DNA from: Rubrimonas cliftonensis
GTDB lineage: Bacteria > Pseudomonadota > Alphaproteobacteria > Rhodobacterales > Rhodobacteraceae
Length of the DNA: 64,000 nucleotides
Direction: 5' to 3'
NCBI RefSeq assembly: GCF_900107585.1
Contig: NZ_FNQM01000001.1
Location: forward strand, 124,001 to 188,000
Part shown: positions 28,676-38,819 of the stretch, piece after piece
How positions within the stretch are numbered: the first letter of the stretch is position 1
Layout: each line of letters starts with the position of its first letter
The notes under the pieces: generated by a model
What the model was told of the DNA's origin: nothing
Seen by the model: only the letters and a program-made list of their open reading frames with translations
Database searches by the model: none
Position numbers and translations under genes: made by a program

Positions 28676-29221
28676 TCAGCCCATCAGGCGCTTCCAGAAA
28701 CCCTTCTTCTCGCCTTCCACGCCGGCCGCCGCCTCCGCGGGCGCGCCCGCCTCGCCCTCCGCGGGCGCCTCGGCGCCGCCGGCGCCTTCGACCTGGTCCT
28801 TGAAGTTCGTGAAGAACTGGTCGGCCATCTTCTTGGCGAAGCCGTCGATCAGCCGCGCGCCGAGCTGGGCGATCTTGCCGCCGACCTTGGCCTCGGCGCT
28901 GTAGGTCAGCTCGGTGCCCTCGGAAACCTCCCTGAGCGCCACGTCGGCGCCGCCCTTGGCGAAGCCCGCCGCGCCGCCCTTGCCCTCACCGGAGATCGTG
29001 TAGCCCTCGGGCGGGTTCATGTTCGTGAGCTCGATCGCGCCGTTGAACGTCGCGGAGACGGGGCCGACCTTTTGCTTCACGACGGCCTCGAACGACGTGT
29101 CCGACGTCTTTTCGAGCGACTGGCACCCCGGGATGCAAGCCCTGAGGGTCTCGGGGTCGTTCAGCGCGGCCCAGACGGTCGCGCGGTCCGCCGCAATGAT
29201 CTGGCTTCCCTCGAGTTTCAT
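28676..29221 (-). CDS. coxG: CoxG-like SRPBCC-domain protein
   Basis: A 181-residue CoxG-family protein with an SRPBCC (START-like) fold. The ATG at 29221 ([33 protein letters not shown]) is preceded by GGGAGGGG about 9 nt upstream. Family segments are [19 protein letters not shown] and [36 protein letters not shown] Pro/Ala/Glu-rich linker leads to a basic amphipathic tail ([11 protein letters not shown]) that could attach to the membrane. CoxG helps anchor CO dehydrogenase to the membrane in Oligotropha. It is the first gene of the operon. Confidence 0.85.
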   Translation of the reverse strand: MKLEGSQIIAADRATVWAALNDPETLRACIPGCQSLEKTSDTSFEAVVKQKVGPVSATFNGAIELTNMNPPEGYTISGEGKGGAAGFAKGGADVALREVSEGTELTYSAEAKVGGKIAQLGARLIDGFAKKMADQFFTNFKDQVEGAGGAEAPAEGEAGAPAEAAAGVEGEKKGFWKRLMG

Positions 29222-29492
29222 GGACGAAGCACCCCTCCCGTCATTCGGCGCCTCGATTTTCCGGGCGCCTTTGTTACTGGGGACGATAGGCGTGACGCTC
29301 AGTGATTTCCACACCTTGCGCAAGCGTCAAAATCGCCCACGGCGCGGCGCGCGTCGCCATCCGGTTCGACATCGTTGCGTTTTCATCTTGGCGCGGGGCC
29401 GGCGCAGTGGTTGAATAAGACTAAAGGGTTAACGGCCCGCGCAGGCGCGTAAACGAGGGGGGCTGACGCATGGTCACGACTCTGGGCGACGC

Positions 29493-30191
29493 ATGGATGT
29501 GAGCGGAACGGCGCGTGGCGCAACCGCGACGCTGGCGCAGAGCGCGCTGGTCGTTGACGACCATCCGCTGTTCTGCGAGGCGCTGTCGCTCGCCCTCAAG
29601 GGTGGTCTGGGCCTCAAGCAGGTCGTCACGGCGCATACGCTCGGCGCGGCGCTCGACATGATTTCCGGGGGGCTGGAGATCGACGCGGTGGCGCTCGACC
29701 TCAATCTTCCCGACGTCAGCGGCGTGGACGGGCTGCTGCGCCTGAAGGCGGCGACACCCCGCACCCCGGTCGTCGTGGTCTCCGCGATGAGCGACGCGCG
29801 GATCGTGGCGCAGGTCATGCGCGCGGGCGCGGCGGGATTCGTGCCCAAGAACGCGCCCAGCACCGAACTGGTCTCGGCGATGCGCCTCGTGCTCGACGGA
29901 GAACTCTATGTGCCGCCGGGCATGGTCCTGCCGCGGCAGGGAAGCGGCTCGGAGCCGGACCCTGCCGACGCGGCGGAGCGGCTGGGCGACCTGACGCCCC
30001 AGCAGCTTCGCATCCTGGGCCTCGTCTGCGAAGGCAAGCTCAACAAGCAGATCGCCTTCGACCTCGACATCGCCGAGACCACCGTGAAAGCGCACATCAC
30101 GGCGATCCTGCGCAAGCTCGGCGTGCAGAGCCGCACCCAGGCGGTGCTGGTTGCGCGGAAGGTCAGCTTTTCCGACATCCTGCGGGACTGA
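29493..30191 (+). CDS. LuxR-type (NarL/FixJ) response regulator
   Basis: A 232-residue two-component response regulator. The receiver domain starts SALVVDDHPLFCEAL, with acidic residues at 22-23, a predicted phospho-acceptor Asp69 in VALDLNLPDVSG, and the conserved Lys in FVPKNAP. The C-terminal LuxR helix-turn-helix is LTPQQLRILGLVCEGKLNKQIAFDLDIAETTVKAHITAILRKLGVQSRTQAV. A hybrid kinase gene follows 5 nt later, so it is the likely partner. Receiver-plus-LuxR proteins with this kind of kinase often regulate alcohol oxidation or surface behaviour; the target here is unknown. Confidence 0.9.
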   Translation: MDVSGTARGATATLAQSALVVDDHPLFCEALSLALKGGLGLKQVVTAHTLGAALDMISGGLEIDAVALDLNLPDVSGVDGLLRLKAATPRTPVVVVSAMSDARIVAQVMRAGAAGFVPKNAPSTELVSAMRLVLDGELYVPPGMVLPRQGSGSEPDPADAAERLGDLTPQQLRILGLVCEGKLNKQIAFDLDIAETTVKAHITAILRKLGVQSRTQAVLVARKVSFSDILRD

Positions 30192-30196
30192 CGCCG

Positions 30197-32467
30197 ATGC
30201 CCGAGAAACTCAAGGTAAGCTTTTTCGGCCCGGGTGAGGGCGGTGGCGCCTCGCCGGAGATCGGCCTCGACGCGGCCCTCTCCGACAACGAGCGGCTGCG
30301 CCGGGCGAACGACGCGCTGCGCGAGCGCATGGAGCGGCAGGCGGCGCACGGCCTTGACGGGGCCCAGCGCGCGACAGACGCCGGCGAGGCGCAGCTCTTG
30401 GCGCGTCGGCAGGCTCAGGCGGCGCTCGACGTCTGCGCCGACGGACTCGCGCTTTTTTCGGAGGACGGGCGGCTCACGCTTTACAATACCAGGTTGCAGG
30501 CGATGTTGCCCGACGCGGGCGCGCGGATCACCGCGGGCCAGCGGCTCGATGACGCCGCGCGTGCGCTGTGCGGCTCGTCCGCGCTGGCGCTGGAGCCCGA
30601 CTCCCGATCGGCGCTCGCCGCCGCGCTCTCCGGCTCGGAGCAGTCGGCGCGCACGGCGCCGCTGACGGACGGGCGCTGGGTCGAATTCACGCTCAGGCGC
30701 GCTGCCGGCGGCCCCTTCGCCCTCGTCGTTTCCGACGTCACTGCGCTGGTCGCGCGCGGGGCCGCCGCCCTGCAGGACGGCGAGGGCGGTGTCGGCGGCT
30801 GGCCGGATCGGGCGCTCGACCGGCTGCGCATCGGGTTGGCCGCCTTCGATGAGGACGGAGCGCTGGCGCGCTGCAACGGCCCGTTCCGCGCCCTGCTCGG
30901 GCTTGGCCTCGCCGCGGCGCAGCCGGGCGCGCCCATGGTCGCGCTGATCGCCGACGCGACCGGCGTCGGGCCGGCCGCCGGGGGGGCGGCTGGGCCGGCT
31001 GGGCCGGCGACTGGACGGGTCGCCGGCGCGCTGGCGGAGTGGCTGCGCGGGCCGCGCCCGCGCCCGCCGCTCTCGACGGATCTCAGGGCGCGCGACGGCC
31101 GCGTGCTGCGCGTGAACTGCCACGACGGCGAAGGCGACGGCGTCTCCATGACCCTCGCCGACATCACCGAGGATCGCGAGAGCGCCGAGGAACTCGAACG
31201 CGCCCGGCGCACGCTCGAGAGCCGCGTGGTGGAGCGGACCGCCGCGCTGACCGACCTCAACGACCGGCTGGTGCAGGAGGTTGCCGAACGCCGCGCCATC
31301 GAGAGCGAGATGCGCCGCGCCCGCGACGCCGCGGAGGCCGCCAACCTCTCCAAGACGCGTTTTCTCGCCGCCGCGAGCCACGACCTGCTCCAGCCGCTGA
31401 ACGCCGCGAAGCTCTTCCTCTCCGCCCTCGCCGCGAGCCGGCTCTCGCCCGAGGCGTCGGAGACCGTGGCGCGGGTCGAGAGCGCCTTCGGCTCGGTCGA
31501 GGCGCTGCTGAACGCGCTGCTCGACATCTCCAAGCTGGACGCGGGCGGCGGCGAGGCGCACATCGCCGACTTCCCGGTGGCGCGCGTGCTGAAGCCCGTG
31601 GCGGAGGAGTTCGGCCCCGTGGCGGCCGCGCGCGGCCTGAAGCTGTCGGTCGCGCCGTGCTCGGCGATCGTGCGGAGCGACCCGCACTATCTCAGGCGGA
31701 TCGTGCAGAACCTCGTCAGCAACGCGCTCAAGTACACCATCCGCGGCGGCGTTGTTCTGGGCTGCCGGCGCCGGGGCGAGACGCTGCGCATCGAGGTCTG
31801 GGACAGCGGCGTGGGCGTGCCGCCGTCGGAGCGGCGCCGCGTGTTCGAGGAGTTCCATCGCATCGACGCCGCCAACCCGCGCGGCGAGCGCGGCATGGGG
31901 CTGGGGCTGGCGATCGTCGACCGCGCCTCGCGGCTGCTGGGCCACCGCGTCGACGTGCGGTCGCAGCCGGGCGTCGGCTCCGTGTTCTCTGTGACGGCGC
32001 CGCTCGGCTGCGCGGGCGCGGCGCGCGCCGCGCGCGAGGCGGGCGAGACCGACGCGCCGCATTTCGGCGACGCGCGCGGGATGATCGCGCTGGTGCTAGA
32101 CGACGACGACGCCGTGCGCGGCGCCACCTCGGCGCTGCTGGCGCGCTGGGGCGTCGACGCGATGGAGGCCGCGACGGCGGGGCAGGCGGTCTCGGCCGTG
32201 CGCCAGCTCGGCATGTCGCCGGACGTGATGCTGCTCGACTACCACCTCGGCGACGGGCTGACCGGGCTTCAGGCGCTGCGGCGGCTGCGCGAGGAGACCG
32301 GGGTGGAGGCCCCCGCCGTCATCATCACCGCCGACCGCTCGCGCGCGCTCGAGGCCGCGGCGGCGGAGGCGGGGGCGGAGGTGCTCACCAAGCCGGTGGC
32401 GCCTGCGAAGCTGCGCGCGCTTCTGCAATGGAGCCGCGCCGCCGCCGACGGCGCGCTCGGCGCCTAG
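30197..32467 (+). CDS. Hybrid sensor histidine kinase/response regulator (PAS, HisKA, HATPase, REC)
   Basis: A 756-residue cytoplasmic hybrid kinase with no obvious membrane helices. The N-terminus has a short coiled coil, then two PAS-like sensor regions (about 75-190 and 205-325). A signalling coiled coil (SAEELERARRTLESRVVERTAALTDLNDRL) follows. The HisKA phospho-acceptor is His395 in ASHDLLQPLNAAKL. The ATPase domain has the N-box QNLVSNALKYT and G-boxes WDSGVGVP and GMGLGLAIV. The C-terminal receiver has Asp681 in MLLDYHLGDG and the conserved Lys in LTKPV. The layout resembles the soluble NahK/ErcS-type kinases of Pseudomonas. It is 5 nt downstream of its probable response regulator. Confidence 0.88.
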   Translation: MPEKLKVSFFGPGEGGGASPEIGLDAALSDNERLRRANDALRERMERQAAHGLDGAQRATDAGEAQLLARRQAQAALDVCADGLALFSEDGRLTLYNTRLQAMLPDAGARITAGQRLDDAARALCGSSALALEPDSRSALAAALSGSEQSARTAPLTDGRWVEFTLRRAAGGPFALVVSDVTALVARGAAALQDGEGGVGGWPDRALDRLRIGLAAFDEDGALARCNGPFRALLGLGLAAAQPGAPMVALIADATGVGPAAGGAAGPAGPATGRVAGALAEWLRGPRPRPPLSTDLRARDGRVLRVNCHDGEGDGVSMTLADITEDRESAEELERARRTLESRVVERTAALTDLNDRLVQEVAERRAIESEMRRARDAAEAANLSKTRFLAAASHDLLQPLNAAKLFLSALAASRLSPEASETVARVESAFGSVEALLNALLDISKLDAGGGEAHIADFPVARVLKPVAEEFGPVAAARGLKLSVAPCSAIVRSDPHYLRRIVQNLVSNALKYTIRGGVVLGCRRRGETLRIEVWDSGVGVPPSERRRVFEEFHRIDAANPRGERGMGLGLAIVDRASRLLGHRVDVRSQPGVGSVFSVTAPLGCAGAARAAREAGETDAPHFGDARGMIALVLDDDDAVRGATSALLARWGVDAMEAATAGQAVSAVRQLGMSPDVMLLDYHLGDGLTGLQALRRLREETGVEAPAVIITADRSRALEAAAAEAGAEVLTKPVAPAKLRALLQWSRAAADGALGA

Positions 32468-32708
32468 CCGCGCGCCTCGTCGCCTGTCAATCAAGGCGAA
32501 TTCGCCGCGCGCGGGGCGTCGCCGGGCTGCGGCCTCCACGCCGGCGCCGCGGCGGGGTCGGCGGGAGCGCTCGCGGCGCCGCATGCGCGAGGACCGCTGG
32601 ACGCCCGCGCCGGTCGATGGTTAACATCCTGCCTCCGGGGCGGTTCGCCCGGCGCCGGCGATCTCCGACGCGCCGTCGAGCCGGCCGCTCAACCCGCGCG
32701 AGGCCCCG

Positions 32709-35700
32709 ATGACGCTTCAGGTCGCACTCACCCACCGGACACGCTACGACTACGACCGCCCGGTGTACCTCTATCCGCAGGTGGTCCGCCTGCGGCCGGC
32801 GCCCCACGCCCGCACCCCGGTGCTGAGCTACAGCCTGCGCGTCAGCCCCGAGAAGGGCCGCTTCACCAACTGGCAGCAGGATCCGTTCGGCAACTGGCAG
32901 GCGCGGCTGGTGTTCCCCGAGAAGGTGAGCCACTTCCACGTCGACGTCGACCTCGTCGCCGAGATGCTCGCCATCAATCCCTTCGACTTCTTCATCGAGG
33001 AGGAGGCGCGCACGCCCACCTTCCGCTACGAGGCGGTGCTGAAGAAGGATCTCGCGCCCTATCTGGAGACCTTCGAGCCCGGCCCGCTGCTGGCGAAGCT
33101 GATCGCCGAGACGCGGCCGACCGAGAGCGACGACACCCTGAACTGGGTGGTGGCGCTGAACCAGAAGCTGCGCACGCTGGTCGACTACCTCATCCGCATG
33201 GAGCCGGGCGTGCAGACGCCTGAGGAGACGCTGAAGAAGGCGTCGGGAAGCTGCCGCGACAGCGCATGGCTGCTCTGTCACCTGCTGCGCCACCACGGCT
33301 TCGCCGCGCGGTTCGTCTCGGGCTACCTGATCCAGCTCACCGCCGACCTCTCGCCCATCGACGGCGGCGCGGCGGGGCCGACCGCGGATTTCACCGACCT
33401 GCACGCCTGGGCGGAGGTGTTCCTGCCCGGCGCCGGCTGGGTGGGGCTCGACGCGACTTCCGGCCTGCTGACGGCGGAGGGCCACATCCCTCTCGCCGCC
33501 ACGCCCGAGCCGGCCTCTGCGGCGGCGATCTCTGGCGGCGTCGAGAATTGCGAGGTCGAGTTCCACTTCGAGATGAAGGTCGAGCGCATCCTCGAGACGC
33601 CCCGCGTCTCGGCGCCCTACACCGTCGCCCAGTGGTCGGCGATGGACGCCGCCGGCAAGGCGATCGACCGGCGGCTGGAGGCCGGCGACGTGCGGCTGAC
33701 GGTCGGCGGCGAGCCGACCTTCCTCGCCGCCTACGACCGCGACGGCGACGAGTGGAACACCGCCGCCGTCGGCCCCACCAAGCGCGGCTTCGCCGACCGG
33801 CTGATCCGCCGCCTGCGCGAGCGCTTCGCCCCCGGCGGGCTGCTGCATTACGGCCAGGGCAAGTGGTACCCCGGCGAGCAGCTGCCGCGCTGGGCGTTCT
33901 CGCTCTACTGGCGGACGGACGCGCAGCCGCTCTGGCTCAACCCCGAACTCGTCGCGCCCGAGGCCGACAAGGGCGCCACTGTCGAGGGCGCGGAGCGTTT
34001 CGCCGTCCGGCTGGCCGAGCAGCTCGGCGTCGGCGGCGACTATGTCCAGGCCGCCTATGAGGACGCCGCCGCCTTCCTGCGGCAGGAGGCCGGCCTGCCG
34101 ATCAACGTCACGACGGAGGACAACAGGCTCGAAGACCCGCAGGAGCGCGCCCGGCTCGCGCGCGTGTTCGGCGAGGGGCTCGGCAAGCCCAAGGCCTTCA
34201 TCCTGCCGATCCAGGCGGCGCAGGCGCAGCCGGCGACGCGGGGGCGGCGCTTCCAGTGGCTGTCGGAGATCTGGGCGGTGCGGCTCAAGCGGCTGGTGCT
34301 GGCGCCGGGCGACAGCCCCGCCGGCTTCCGCCTGCCGCTCAACACGCTGCCGTGGATAGACGAGGAGCTGTATCCGCTGATCCTGCCGACCGACGCCTTC
34401 TCCGCCGAGGCGCAGCGGCCGCTCTTCGCCCGGCCCGAGCGGACGCTGGTGCTGCAGGGGCAGGGGGCGCCCGCCGGCGCGCTGGCGACGCCCGCCGTCG
34501 AGGGCTCGCAGACCGAGGACTACGAGGCGTTCTGGACGCGGCTCAAGACGATGGCCGAGCGTCGCCGCGGGCGCGAGCGGACGGGAGCCGGCCTCGGGCC
34601 CGTGGCCCCGGGGGAGCCCTTCCTCGGCGGCGGCCTTTCGGTGCGCACCGCGCTGACGGTGGAGCCGCGGGGCGGCGTCCTCTGCGTGTTCCTGCCGCCC
34701 GTGCGCGACGCCGAGGAATATGTCGACCTGATCTCGGCGGTCGAGGACGTCGCCGCCGAGCTTGGCCAGCCCGTCCATGTCGAGGGCTACCCGCCGCCGC
34801 GCGACGCGCGCCTGCGCGAGATCAAGGTCACGCCCGACCCCGGCGTGATCGAGGTCAACATCCAGCCCTCGGCGAGCTGGGAGGAGCAGGTCCACATCAC
34901 CGAGACGGTGTACGAGGAGGCGCGCCAGCTCGGGCTCGACAGCTCCACCTTCGAGCTTGACGGCCGCCCCGCCGGCACCGGCGGCGGCAACCACGTCGTG
35001 ATGGGCGGCGCCAGCCCGCCCGACAGCCCGTTCCTGCGCCGGCCCGACATGCTGGCCTCGATCATCCGCTACTGGCAGCGCCACCCGTCGCTCAGCTACC
35101 TGTTCTCGGGGCTGTTCATCGGCCCGACGAGCCAGGCGCCGCGCATCGACGAGGCGCGCGACGACCAGCTTTTCGAGATGGAGATCGCGCTCCAGCAGGT
35201 TCCCGACCCGGCCTCCGGCGTCGGCTGCCCGCCCTGGCTGGTGGACCGCATCTTCCGCCATCTGCTCGTGGACAGCACCGGCAACACCCACCGCGCCGAG
35301 ATCTGCATCGACAAGCTCTATTCGCCGGACGGCCCCACCGGGCGGCTCGGCCTCGTGGAGTTCCGCGCCTTCGAGATGCCGCCGCATCCGCGCATGTCGC
35401 TCGCCCAGCAGCTCGTGCTGCGGGCGCTGATCGCGTGGTTCTGGGAGCGGCCCTTCACCCAGCCGCTGACCCCGCACCGCGGGCGCCTTCGCGACTTCTA
35501 CATGCTGCCCCATGGCGTGTGGTCGGACTTCGAGGAGGTGCTGGCCGACCTCGCCGCCGCCGGCTTCCCGCTGGAGCCGGCGTGGTTCGTCCCGCATTTC
35601 GAGTTCCGCTTCCCGGTGGCGGGGAGCTTCTCGCAGGCGGGCGTCGAGGTCGAGCTGCGCACCGCGCTGGAGCCCTGGCACGTCCTGGGCGAGGAGGCCG

Positions 35701-36164
35701 CGGTCGGCGGCACGGCGCGCTACGTCGACAGTTCGCTGGAGCGGCTTCAGGTGCGCGTGAATGGCGATCTCGGCGACCGCTACGCGGTTGCGTGCAACGG
35801 CTGGACGCTGCCGCTGACCGAGGCGACCGGCCCGCATGACCGCGTGGCCGGCGTGCGCTTCCGGGCGTGGTTGCCGCCGTCCTGCCTGCACCCTACCATC
35901 GGTGTGCATTCCCCGTTAACCATCGAGGTCTACGACCTCGCGCAGGGAAGGGCGCTGGGCGGGGCGACGCACCATGTCATGCATCCGGGCGGGCGGGCCT
36001 ACGAGACCCGGCCGATCAATGCGCTGGAGGCGCAGGGGAGACGGCTCGGGCGCTTCCAGGCCATGGGTCACACGCCCGGCCGCGCCGCGCCGAGGACGCC
36101 CCGCATGGTCGCCGACGCTGACGGGCGCCCGGGCTGCACCCTCGACCTTCGGCTTCAGCGTTAG
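32709..36164 (+). CDS. Transglutaminase-like / DUF2126 fusion protein
   Basis: A 1,151-residue cytoplasmic protein with an N-terminal bacterial transglutaminase N domain (MTLQVALTHRTRYDYDRPVYLYPQVVRLRP). A transglutaminase-like cysteine protease core follows, with a visible triad Cys182 (SGSCRDSAW), His232 (DLHAWAEV) and Asp248 (GLDATSG). The rest, from about residue 330 (RLTVGGEPTFLAAYDRDGDEWN), is DUF2126, related to glutamine synthetase/amidoligase folds. It is the first gene of a three-gene set with the ATP-grasp/alpha-E protein and a second transglutaminase. Comparative genomics has linked such sets to peptide synthesis or peptide tagging, but the product is not known. The 241-nt gap before it has no clear signal. 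Confidence 0.88.
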   Translation: MTLQVALTHRTRYDYDRPVYLYPQVVRLRPAPHARTPVLSYSLRVSPEKGRFTNWQQDPFGNWQARLVFPEKVSHFHVDVDLVAEMLAINPFDFFIEEEARTPTFRYEAVLKKDLAPYLETFEPGPLLAKLIAETRPTESDDTLNWVVALNQKLRTLVDYLIRMEPGVQTPEETLKKASGSCRDSAWLLCHLLRHHGFAARFVSGYLIQLTADLSPIDGGAAGPTADFTDLHAWAEVFLPGAGWVGLDATSGLLTAEGHIPLAATPEPASAAAISGGVENCEVEFHFEMKVERILETPRVSAPYTVAQWSAMDAAGKAIDRRLEAGDVRLTVGGEPTFLAAYDRDGDEWNTAAVGPTKRGFADRLIRRLRERFAPGGLLHYGQGKWYPGEQLPRWAFSLYWRTDAQPLWLNPELVAPEADKGATVEGAERFAVRLAEQLGVGGDYVQAAYEDAAAFLRQEAGLPINVTTEDNRLEDPQERARLARVFGEGLGKPKAFILPIQAAQAQPATRGRRFQWLSEIWAVRLKRLVLAPGDSPAGFRLPLNTLPWIDEELYPLILPTDAFSAEAQRPLFARPERTLVLQGQGAPAGALATPAVEGSQTEDYEAFWTRLKTMAERRRGRERTGAGLGPVAPGEPFLGGGLSVRTALTVEPRGGVLCVFLPPVRDAEEYVDLISAVEDVAAELGQPVHVEGYPPPRDARLREIKVTPDPGVIEVNIQPSASWEEQVHITETVYEEARQLGLDSSTFELDGRPAGTGGGNHVVMGGASPPDSPFLRRPDMLASIIRYWQRHPSLSYLFSGLFIGPTSQAPRIDEARDDQLFEMEIALQQVPDPASGVGCPPWLVDRIFRHLLVDSTGNTHRAEICIDKLYSPDGPTGRLGLVEFRAFEMPPHPRMSLAQQLVLRALIAWFWERPFTQPLTPHRGRLRDFYMLPHGVWSDFEEVLADLAAAGFPLEPAWFVPHFEFRFPVAGSFSQAGVEVELRTALEPWHVLGEEAAVGGTARYVDSSLERLQVRVNGDLGDRYAVACNGWTLPLTEATGPHDRVAGVRFRAWLPPSCLHPTIGVHSPLTIEVYDLAQGRALGGATHHVMHPGGRAYETRPINALEAQGRRLGRFQAMGHTPGRAAPRTPRMVADADGRPGCTLDLRLQR

Positions 36165-36176
36165 GAACACGCTTCG

Positions 36177-38819
36177 ATGAACGCGGATTTCTCCGCTGCG
36201 GCGGCGTCGAAGGCGGCGGAGCGGCGCGGCGGCGCCGGCTATGTCCAGCGCGCCGGCGTCCATGACGAGATGGTGGACGCCGCCGGCGTCGTCCGCCCCG
36301 CCTGGCGCGGGCTCGTCTCGGCCTGGATCGAGGCGGGGCCGGAGGGCCGCGGCCAGATCGGGCGTGACGCCCGCCGCGCGCTGGAGGAGGCTGGCCTCTC
36401 GTTCAACCCCTATCTCGACACCGGGCCGGGCGCCGCGCGCTCGGGCGTCGCGGCGCCGTGGCGGTTCGATCATTTCCCGCTGGCGATCTCGGCCGAGGAA
36501 TGGGCGCGGCTCGCCGCCGGCGTCGCCCAGCGCACCCGGATGGCGGAAAAGGTTCTCGCCGACATCTACGGCCGGCAGTCGCTGTTCACCTCCGGCGCGC
36601 TGGCGCCGGCGGCGGTGCTGGGCGGCGGCGGCTACATGCGCGCCGCCGCGCTGTGGGACCGTCCGCCGAAGCGCTGGCTGCTGCGCTCGGCGGTGGACGT
36701 GGCGCGCACCGCATCCGGAGAATGGGTGGTGCTCGACGACGCCTTCGACCGGCCCGAGGGCGTGGGCTGGGCGCTCGCAAACCGTGTCGCGCTGGGACAG
36801 GCGGCGTCGGAGATGTTCGTCTCCAGCGGCGCGAGGCGGCTCGCGCGCTGGTTCGACGCCCTGCGCGAGGCGCTGGAGCGCGACGCGGCGGCCGAGGGGC
36901 GCATGGCCTGCGTCACCCCCGGCCCGAGCGATCCGGCCTATTTCAGCTACGCCTACCTCGCGCGGTATCTCGGGCTGACGCTGGTCGAGCCGGGCGATCT
37001 CGCCGCCCGCGACGGCGAGGCCCATGTCAAGACGCTGGAGGGCCTGCGACGCGTCGACGTGATGCTGCGCGGCGCGTCTTCGGCGGGGATCGATCCGCTC
37101 TATGCGCCGGGCAGGGCGGGGCACTCGGTCGGCCCGCCGGGGCTGTTGCGCGCCGCGCGGCTCGGGCGGGTCAGCATCGTGAACGCCATCGGCGCGGGCG
37201 CCGTCGACGGCCGGGTGCTGGCGCCGTTTTCGGCGCAGCTCATCCGCGACCTGCTCGGCGAGGAGCCGATCCTCGCCGAAGCCGAGAGCCTTTGGCTCGG
37301 CGATCCCGTCGCGCGCGCGCGCTATCTCGATGACCCGCACGGCTGGCGCGTCACCGAGACCGCCGCCGTCAGCCGGCCGGGTTCGGGCGTGGAGGATGCG
37401 CTCGCCGGCCTCGAACGTCCGGGGCTGGAGCGCAAGCTCGCCCGCGAGGGCTGGCGCTACGTCGCCCGCGCGCCGGTGCGCACCGGGCTCGCGCCCTGCG
37501 CGCAGGCCGGCGGCGCCGCAGACGCCCTGTCCGGCGGCGAATTGACCGGCGCGCCCTTCGCGATGCGCCTCTTCGTGCTGGCCGGGCCCGAGGGCGCGCA
37601 GGTGATGCCGGGCGGGCTCGCCTTCAGCGCGCCCGAGGGGCCGCTCGACGCGCTGCCGTGGCGCGGCGCCTCCAAGGATGTCTGGGTGGTGGACGCGGCG
37701 CCCGGCGGCGCCGGGCTCGCGCTCGGCGGCGAGCCGGCGGCCACTTCGCGGCTCGGCGAGCGCCGGCGCGTCGCCCATCTCCAGCGCACCGGGCGCGACC
37801 TGCTGAGCCGCGTCGCGGACGACCTGTTCTGGCTCGGCCGCTACGGCGAGCGGGCGGACCTGACGCTACGCGTGCTCAAGATCGTCATCGAGCGCATGAT
37901 CGACGCGCCCCGCCGCGCCGAGGAGCCCGCGCTGCTCGCACGCCTTCTCGCGCTGCGCATGGACGCGCCGCCCGCCGACGCCGCGCCGGAGCCTGCGCCC
38001 GACGTCGCCGAGCTGCGCCTGCGCATCATGCGCCTCGCCGTCGACCCCGAGCTGCCCGAAAGCGCCACCCGCGCCGTCGAGGCGATCTACTGGAACGCCA
38101 ATCGCGCGCGCGCGCATCTCTCGCGCGACGCCTGGCGCGACGTCGGCGCGCTGCACGCCGCGCCGCTCTGGCGCATGGCGCCCGACCCGGCGCGCGCGCT
38201 CTCCATCGGCGGGCGCATCGAGGACGCCATCCGCAGCCTCGCCGCCTTCGCCGGGGCGAGCCACGAGAACATGACCCGCAACTTCGCCTGGCGCTTCCTC
38301 GAACTCGGCCGCCGGCTCCAGCGCGGCATGCATGTGGCGCAGATGTTCCGCGCGCTCGCCGCGACGCCCGACGACGACGAGCCGACGACGCTCTATGCGC
38401 TGCTGCTGCTCTGCGACAGCTTCTTCGCCTATCGCTCGCGCTACCTCACCACGCCCGAGGCCGTTCCGGCGATCGACCTGCTGATTCTCGACGAGGCCAA
38501 CCCCCGCAGCCTCGCCTACCAGGTGGCGCAAGCCGAGGCCGTGCTGGGGGCGCTGCCGCGCGCGACGCCCTACCGCAACCCCGAGCATCGCAAGGCGCTG
38601 CGTCTGCTGACCGATCTGCGCGTCGCCGAGGCCCCCGCGCTCGGCGAGGTCGACGCGACGGGCCGCCGCGCCGCGCTGCTCGGGCTCGTGGACGACGCCG
38701 AGGAGGCGCTGCTCGCGATCGCCGAACTCGTGACCAACGCGTATTTCGCCCATGCCGAACCGGCGCTGACCGAGGTCTCGGCCATGCGCTTCGAGCCGCC
38801 GAAGGAGCCGGGCGCATGA
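36177..38819 (+). CDS. Circularly permuted ATP-grasp fused to alpha-E domain
   Basis: An 880-residue fusion. The first ~480 residues form a circularly permuted type 2 ATP-grasp (DUF404/DUF407), with FNPYLDTGP, RTRMAEKVLADIYG, YMRAAALWDRPPKRWLLRSAVDVART, VLDDAFDRPEGVGWALANR and VNAIGAGAVDG visible. From about residue 540 it becomes the helical alpha-E domain (DLLSRVADDLFWLGRYGERAD ... SRYLTTPEAVPAIDLLILDEANPRSLAYQV). In many genomes these two domains are separate neighbouring genes; here they are one polypeptide. ATP-grasp enzymes ligate a carboxylate to an amine, so a peptide or amide bond is the likely product. It overlaps the next gene by 4 nt. Confidence 0.88.
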   Translation: MNADFSAAAASKAAERRGGAGYVQRAGVHDEMVDAAGVVRPAWRGLVSAWIEAGPEGRGQIGRDARRALEEAGLSFNPYLDTGPGAARSGVAAPWRFDHFPLAISAEEWARLAAGVAQRTRMAEKVLADIYGRQSLFTSGALAPAAVLGGGGYMRAAALWDRPPKRWLLRSAVDVARTASGEWVVLDDAFDRPEGVGWALANRVALGQAASEMFVSSGARRLARWFDALREALERDAAAEGRMACVTPGPSDPAYFSYAYLARYLGLTLVEPGDLAARDGEAHVKTLEGLRRVDVMLRGASSAGIDPLYAPGRAGHSVGPPGLLRAARLGRVSIVNAIGAGAVDGRVLAPFSAQLIRDLLGEEPILAEAESLWLGDPVARARYLDDPHGWRVTETAAVSRPGSGVEDALAGLERPGLERKLAREGWRYVARAPVRTGLAPCAQAGGAADALSGGELTGAPFAMRLFVLAGPEGAQVMPGGLAFSAPEGPLDALPWRGASKDVWVVDAAPGGAGLALGGEPAATSRLGERRRVAHLQRTGRDLLSRVADDLFWLGRYGERADLTLRVLKIVIERMIDAPRRAEEPALLARLLALRMDAPPADAAPEPAPDVAELRLRIMRLAVDPELPESATRAVEAIYWNANRARAHLSRDAWRDVGALHAAPLWRMAPDPARALSIGGRIEDAIRSLAAFAGASHENMTRNFAWRFLELGRRLQRGMHVAQMFRALAATPDDDEPTTLYALLLLCDSFFAYRSRYLTTPEAVPAIDLLILDEANPRSLAYQVAQAEAVLGALPRATPYRNPEHRKALRLLTDLRVAEAPALGEVDATGRRAALLGLVDDAEEALLAIAELVTNAYFAHAEPALTEVSAMRFEPPKEPGA

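Noticed and set aside
32487-35909. 1,140-codon minus-strand frame opposite the DUF2126 gene
   Set aside because: The opposite frame encodes a well-formed transglutaminase/DUF2126 protein; the antisense frame is compositionally biased noise.
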